From assembly GCF_030825785.1 (NCBI RefSeq), contig NZ_JAPJPG010000035.1:1-16135 (forward strand): a stretch of 16,135 nt of DNA. The letters run 5' to 3'. Made by a program: the position numbers and the translations under genes. The stretch comes from Anaerococcus sp. GTDB lineage: Bacteria > Bacillota > Clostridia > Tissierellales > Peptoniphilaceae. The notes under the pieces were generated by a model. It made no database searches and was not told the origin of the DNA. It worked only from the letters and a program-made list of their open reading frames with translations. Shown here piece by piece: positions 13,445 through 16,135 of this stretch (its first letter is position 1; each line of letters opens with the position of its first letter).

Positions 13445-14163
13445 TGGCTATTTCTAATAATAGACTAAAAAAAATAGAAGAATTTGAAAATAAGATTGGC
13501 TACACCTTCAATGATAAAGATTTGATTGATGTAGCCTTTACTCATTCTTCCTATACAAATGAGGTCAAAGGTAAGAAAAAAAGTAACGAAAGACTAGAGT
13601 TTCTGGGAGATTCCATCCTAGATATGATAGTAAGTGAAGTACTCTTCAAACACTACTCTATGAAGCCTGAGGGCTGGCTAACCAAGACCAGATCAAGACT
13701 AGTGTGTACATCATCATTTGCTAAGGCTTGTGAGAAGTTTAAAATGACGACTTTCCTTAACTTTGGTAATGGAGAAAGACAAGGTGGAGGAGAGCTTAAA
13801 AAGCATGTCAAGGCGGACACCTTTGAGGCAGTTTGTGCTGCGATATATTTAGACTCTTCCTATGATAATTTGTTCAAATTTTTGAAGGAAAACTATAAGG
13901 AAGAAGCCCTAGAGATTATAAATGATGACTCTATTTTCAATGATTATAAGACCAAACTTCAAGAATATCATAATGCAAAAGATAGGAAAATCTTAAAGTA
14001 TGTTCTAGTAAAAGAAGAAGGCCCAGAACATGAGAAGACCTTTACCATGGCTGTTAAGCTAGGAAACAAGGTATTGGCCCATGGAGTTGGCAAGAATAAA
14101 AAGCAAGCAGAGCAAAAAGCTGCTCAAGCTGCATATGAAAAAATAAAGAGAAAAAATGGCTAA
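13444..14163 (+). CDS. rnc: Ribonuclease III
   Basis: Cleaves double-stranded RNA, including rRNA precursors and some mRNAs, as a cytoplasmic homodimer. It has 239 residues with the two standard parts. The catalytic domain holds the signature NERLEFLGDSIL at residues 48-59 with acidic residues E52 and D56, and the second metal-binding site in ADTFEAVCAAIYLD. The C-terminal dsRNA-binding domain (from about residue 163) begins DYKTKLQEYHNA and ends GKNKKQAEQKAAQAAYEKI. The start shares a base with the acpP stop and the C-terminus overlaps the next gene by eight bases, so this is one tight transcriptional and translational unit. Confidence 0.97.
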   Translation: MAISNNRLKKIEEFENKIGYTFNDKDLIDVAFTHSSYTNEVKGKKKSNERLEFLGDSILDMIVSEVLFKHYSMKPEGWLTKTRSRLVCTSSFAKACEKFKMTTFLNFGNGERQGGGELKKHVKADTFEAVCAAIYLDSSYDNLFKFLKENYKEEALEIINDDSIFNDYKTKLQEYHNAKDRKILKYVLVKEEGPEHEKTFTMAVKLGNKVLAHGVGKNKKQAEQKAAQAAYEKIKRKNG

Positions 14164-15235
14164 GAAAGAATATATAATACCTATATTTATACCTTTTTTG
14201 GGATGTCCTCACGATTGTGCCTTTTGCAATCAAGTAAAGATTACAAATTTTAAGGACAAGCTTGATAAGGATAAACTCATAGAAGAAATTGAAAAAAATC
14301 TTTCATATTTTCCAGGAGAAAAGGCCGATGAATTAGCGTTTTTTGGGGGATCTTTCACAGGACTTGACGAAGATGTGATGATAGCTTATCTTGATGTCGC
14401 AAAGTCTTACAAAGATAAGGGAATTATTGATAGAATCAGACTTTCTACTAGACCTGATTATATAAATAATTCTATTCTAGATATATTGAAGGAAAAAAGT
14501 GTGGATGTAATAGAGCTTGGCATTCAGTCCCTAGACCAGGATATTCTCGATTACAACGAAAGAGGCCATACGGTAGTAGATTCCTATAAAGCAAGCGAGC
14601 TTATCAAAAAATATGGTTTTAGCCTGGGCCATCAGATTATGCCTGGACTTTTCAAGGATGAGCACCAAAAATCTATAAAGACAGCCATCGATTCAGCTAA
14701 TATGAATCCTAATATGGTAAGAATTTATCCAACCTTAGTTATCAAAGATACAAAGCTTGAAGCTCTCTATAATCTAGGAGTTTACAAGCCACTTGACTTA
14801 GAAGAGGCAGTCGATCTTTCAGCTGAGCTTTATATGATCTATAGGGCAAAGGATATCGATGTAATAAGAATTGGCCTACAAACTACTGAAAATATCAATG
14901 ATAAGAGAGATGTTGTGGCAGGTCCCTTTCATCCTGCTATTAGGCAACTAACTGAGTCTTTGGTATATAGAAAATATCTAGAAGAGCTTATCGAAAGAGA
15001 AAATATCGATAGAGACTTTACTATACACACAGATAACAGAAGTATTTCAATAATTTCTGGAAATAAAAAATCCAATAAGAAGTATTTCTACAAAAAGTAT
15101 GGGATAAATCTCTCCTTTGAGGCTGATAGTTTGGATTTCATTAGTTTTGAAGATGAAAAGATTAAGCTTAACTTAGATGAATTTATCTACTCTTATGTAA
15201 AGAAAACTTACGGTGGTGATTTGATATTAGATTAG
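14156..15235 (+). CDS. Radical SAM protein, Elp3-like (rnc-smc neighbour)
   Basis: A 359-residue iron-sulfur enzyme. The radical SAM cluster motif is C17-x3-C21-x2-C24 (in GCPHDCAFCNQ), followed by the SAM-binding GGSFTGL at 64-70. Internal segments such as STRPDYINNSILDIL, VIELGIQSLDQDIL and RIGLQTTENIND are typical of the Elp3/YtqA-like SAM domain. The usual Elp3 acetyltransferase domain is absent; the C-terminal ~100 residues are short and not recognised. Clostridia often carry this gene between rnc and smc, sometimes labelled 'elongator protein 3', but its substrate is unknown. The ATG overlaps rnc by eight bases, and the end overlaps the likely start of smc by ten bases. A tRNA-modifying role is possible but unsupported here. 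Confidence 0.88.
   Translation: MAKKEYIIPIFIPFLGCPHDCAFCNQVKITNFKDKLDKDKLIEEIEKNLSYFPGEKADELAFFGGSFTGLDEDVMIAYLDVAKSYKDKGIIDRIRLSTRPDYINNSILDILKEKSVDVIELGIQSLDQDILDYNERGHTVVDSYKASELIKKYGFSLGHQIMPGLFKDEHQKSIKTAIDSANMNPNMVRIYPTLVIKDTKLEALYNLGVYKPLDLEEAVDLSAELYMIYRAKDIDVIRIGLQTTENINDKRDVVAGPFHPAIRQLTESLVYRKYLEELIERENIDRDFTIHTDNRSISIISGNKKSNKKYFYKKYGINLSFEADSLDFISFEDEKIKLNLDEFIYSYVKKTYGGDLILD
15212..15220 (+). promoter_or_regulatory. Ribosome binding site of smc
   Basis: GGTGGTGAT matches the extended anti-16S complement GGAGGTGAT at 8 of 9 positions. It ends five bases before the ATT codon at 15226 (nine bases from the GGTGG part), which is good spacing for initiation there. Confidence 0.6.
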
Positions 15236-16122
15236 AAAATATAGAGCTTAAGGGCTTTAAGTCCTTCGCTGATAGGACAAAAATTGAATTTGATGATAAG
15301 ATCACAGCTGTGGTTGGGCCAAATGGTTCTGGGAAAAGCAATATATCTGATGCTGTAAGATGGGTTTTAGGGGAGCAATCCGCAAAAAGTCTCAGAGGAT
15401 CTAAGATGAATGATGTTATCTTTCAAGGAGGAGAAAGCTCCAAGTCCCTTAACCTTGCGGAAGTAAACCTAAACTTTTCAAATGAGGATAAGGCTCTTGA
15501 TCTAAGTTATGACAAGGTAAAAATCTCAAGACGAATCTATAGAGACGGGGAAAATGAGTATAGGATCAATGGAAAAAAGGTAAGGCTTAAGGATGTAAGA
15601 GAACTTTTCCTAGACACCGGAGTCGGCAAGGAAGGTTATTCAATCATCTCCCAAGGTAGGATTGATGAAATTATATCGTCTTCGCCTAAGGATAGGAGAA
15701 ATATCTTTGAAGAAGCAAGCGGTATAGCCAAGCATAAGTTTAGACGAGATGAAGCGGCTAAGAAGCTTGATAGGGTAAGCGATGACCTTGAAGTCATAGA
15801 AAGAGACTGGGAATATAAGAAAAAAGAACTAGGTCTTCTTAAAACTTATAAGGAAAATTACGAGGAAAATAAGAGATTAACTGAGAAGCTCGACCAGAGG
15901 GCGTATTTTTACCTAAAAGATAAGTCTAAAGCCCTCCTAGATGAGAAAAAAGAAGCGAGTGAAAATATTAAAAGGCTTGATAAAGAAATTAGTAAATCTG
16001 AAACAGAGCTTAATAATATTAGAAAAAAACTTGCTCCATTTACAAAAGATTATAAAGAAGTAGAAGAAGATATAGGGAATACTAAAGATAGTATAGATAA
16101 ATATAACTTATCAATAGAATAA
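15226..16122 (+). CDS. smc: Chromosome segregation protein SMC, N-terminal part (frame closes early)
   Basis: The SMC ATPase head and start of its coiled coil. SMC with ScpA/ScpB organises the bacterial chromosome. Reading from ATT 15226 gives IRLENIELKGFKSFADRTKI, the expected SMC N-terminus. The next ATG/GTG-type start, GTG 15310, would drop 28 conserved residues and begin right at the Walker A motif GPNGSGKSN. After that come the RWVLGEQSAKSLRG and SRRIYRDGENEYRING segments, the Q-loop SIISQGRIDEI, the FEEASGIAKHK segment and a charged coiled coil from about residue 180. Complete SMC has ~1,180 residues; this frame stops at 16120-16122 after about 298 codons, 13 bases before the window ends. 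All other frames also contain stops nearby, but one is open after 16118. A frameshift or contig-end error is likely. Confidence 0.85.
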   Translation: MRLENIELKGFKSFADRTKIEFDDKITAVVGPNGSGKSNISDAVRWVLGEQSAKSLRGSKMNDVIFQGGESSKSLNLAEVNLNFSNEDKALDLSYDKVKISRRIYRDGENEYRINGKKVRLKDVRELFLDTGVGKEGYSIISQGRIDEIISSSPKDRRNIFEEASGIAKHKFRRDEAAKKLDRVSDDLEVIERDWEYKKKELGLLKTYKENYEENKRLTEKLDQRAYFYLKDKSKALLDEKKEASENIKRLDKEISKSETELNNIRKKLAPFTKDYKEVEEDIGNTKDSIDKYNLSIE

Positions 16123-16135
16123 TCTATTAGTAAGC

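Noticed and set aside
15310..15312. GTG as the smc start
   Set aside because: It would remove the conserved first strand (ELKGFKSF) before Walker A, and no ribosome binding site precedes it.
1..16135. CRISPR array, riboswitch, T-box leader, prophage or complete insertion sequence
   Set aside because: No regularly spaced repeats, no recognisable riboswitch or T-box core and no transposase, integrase or phage genes were seen by eye.

Overview
The window comes from the chromosome of a low-GC, AT-rich Gram-positive bacterium. Gene content and order (ackA-rpmF-plsX-acpP-rnc-radical SAM-smc), consensus SigA-type promoters, strong AGGAGG ribosome binding sites and frequent TTG starts all fit the Firmicutes. 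The best guess is an anaerobic coccus of the Peptoniphilaceae (Anaerococcus-like); that placement is inference, because no rRNA or other marker was available to compare.

Left part (1-3740). The edge carries two or three back-to-back hairpins that look like a mobile-element end or a terminator. Next to them is a broken DUF4256-type gene on the minus strand, followed by an intact diacylglycerol/lipid kinase on the same strand. Diverging from the kinase is a two-gene plus-strand unit: a CapA-like metallophosphatase lipoprotein and a PAP2 membrane lipid phosphatase. A tRNA-Leu(CAA) follows, with its promoter inside the end of the PAP2 gene and a long structured terminator behind it.

Middle (3748-10695). 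A MATE efflux transporter stands alone. A promoter at 5161-5190 then starts pyrH (UMP kinase) and frr (ribosome recycling factor). With almost no spacing these run into seven genes of a type II secretion / type IV pilus / ComG-like pseudopilus: an F-type platform protein, a G-type major pseudopilin, a prepilin peptidase, and H-, I-, J- and K-like minor pseudopilins. The order is that of comGB-GC-GD-GE-GF-GG, with a comC-like peptidase inserted and no comGA-like ATPase. A DNA-uptake or secretion pseudopilus tied to a housekeeping translation operon is the most interesting system here.

Right part (10698-16135). ackA has its own extended -10 promoter. rpmF has a perfect TTGACA-17-TATAAT promoter and its own terminator. 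plsX, acpP, rnc, a radical SAM protein and smc form an overlapping chain for phospholipid synthesis, RNA processing and chromosome organisation. smc appears to start at a rare ATT codon behind a strong ribosome binding site, and its frame closes at 16122 after only about 298 codons, close to the window end. This is either a real frameshift or a contig-end error.

No CRISPR array, rRNA or complete insertion sequence was seen, and no gene-free stretch exceeds about 210 bases.
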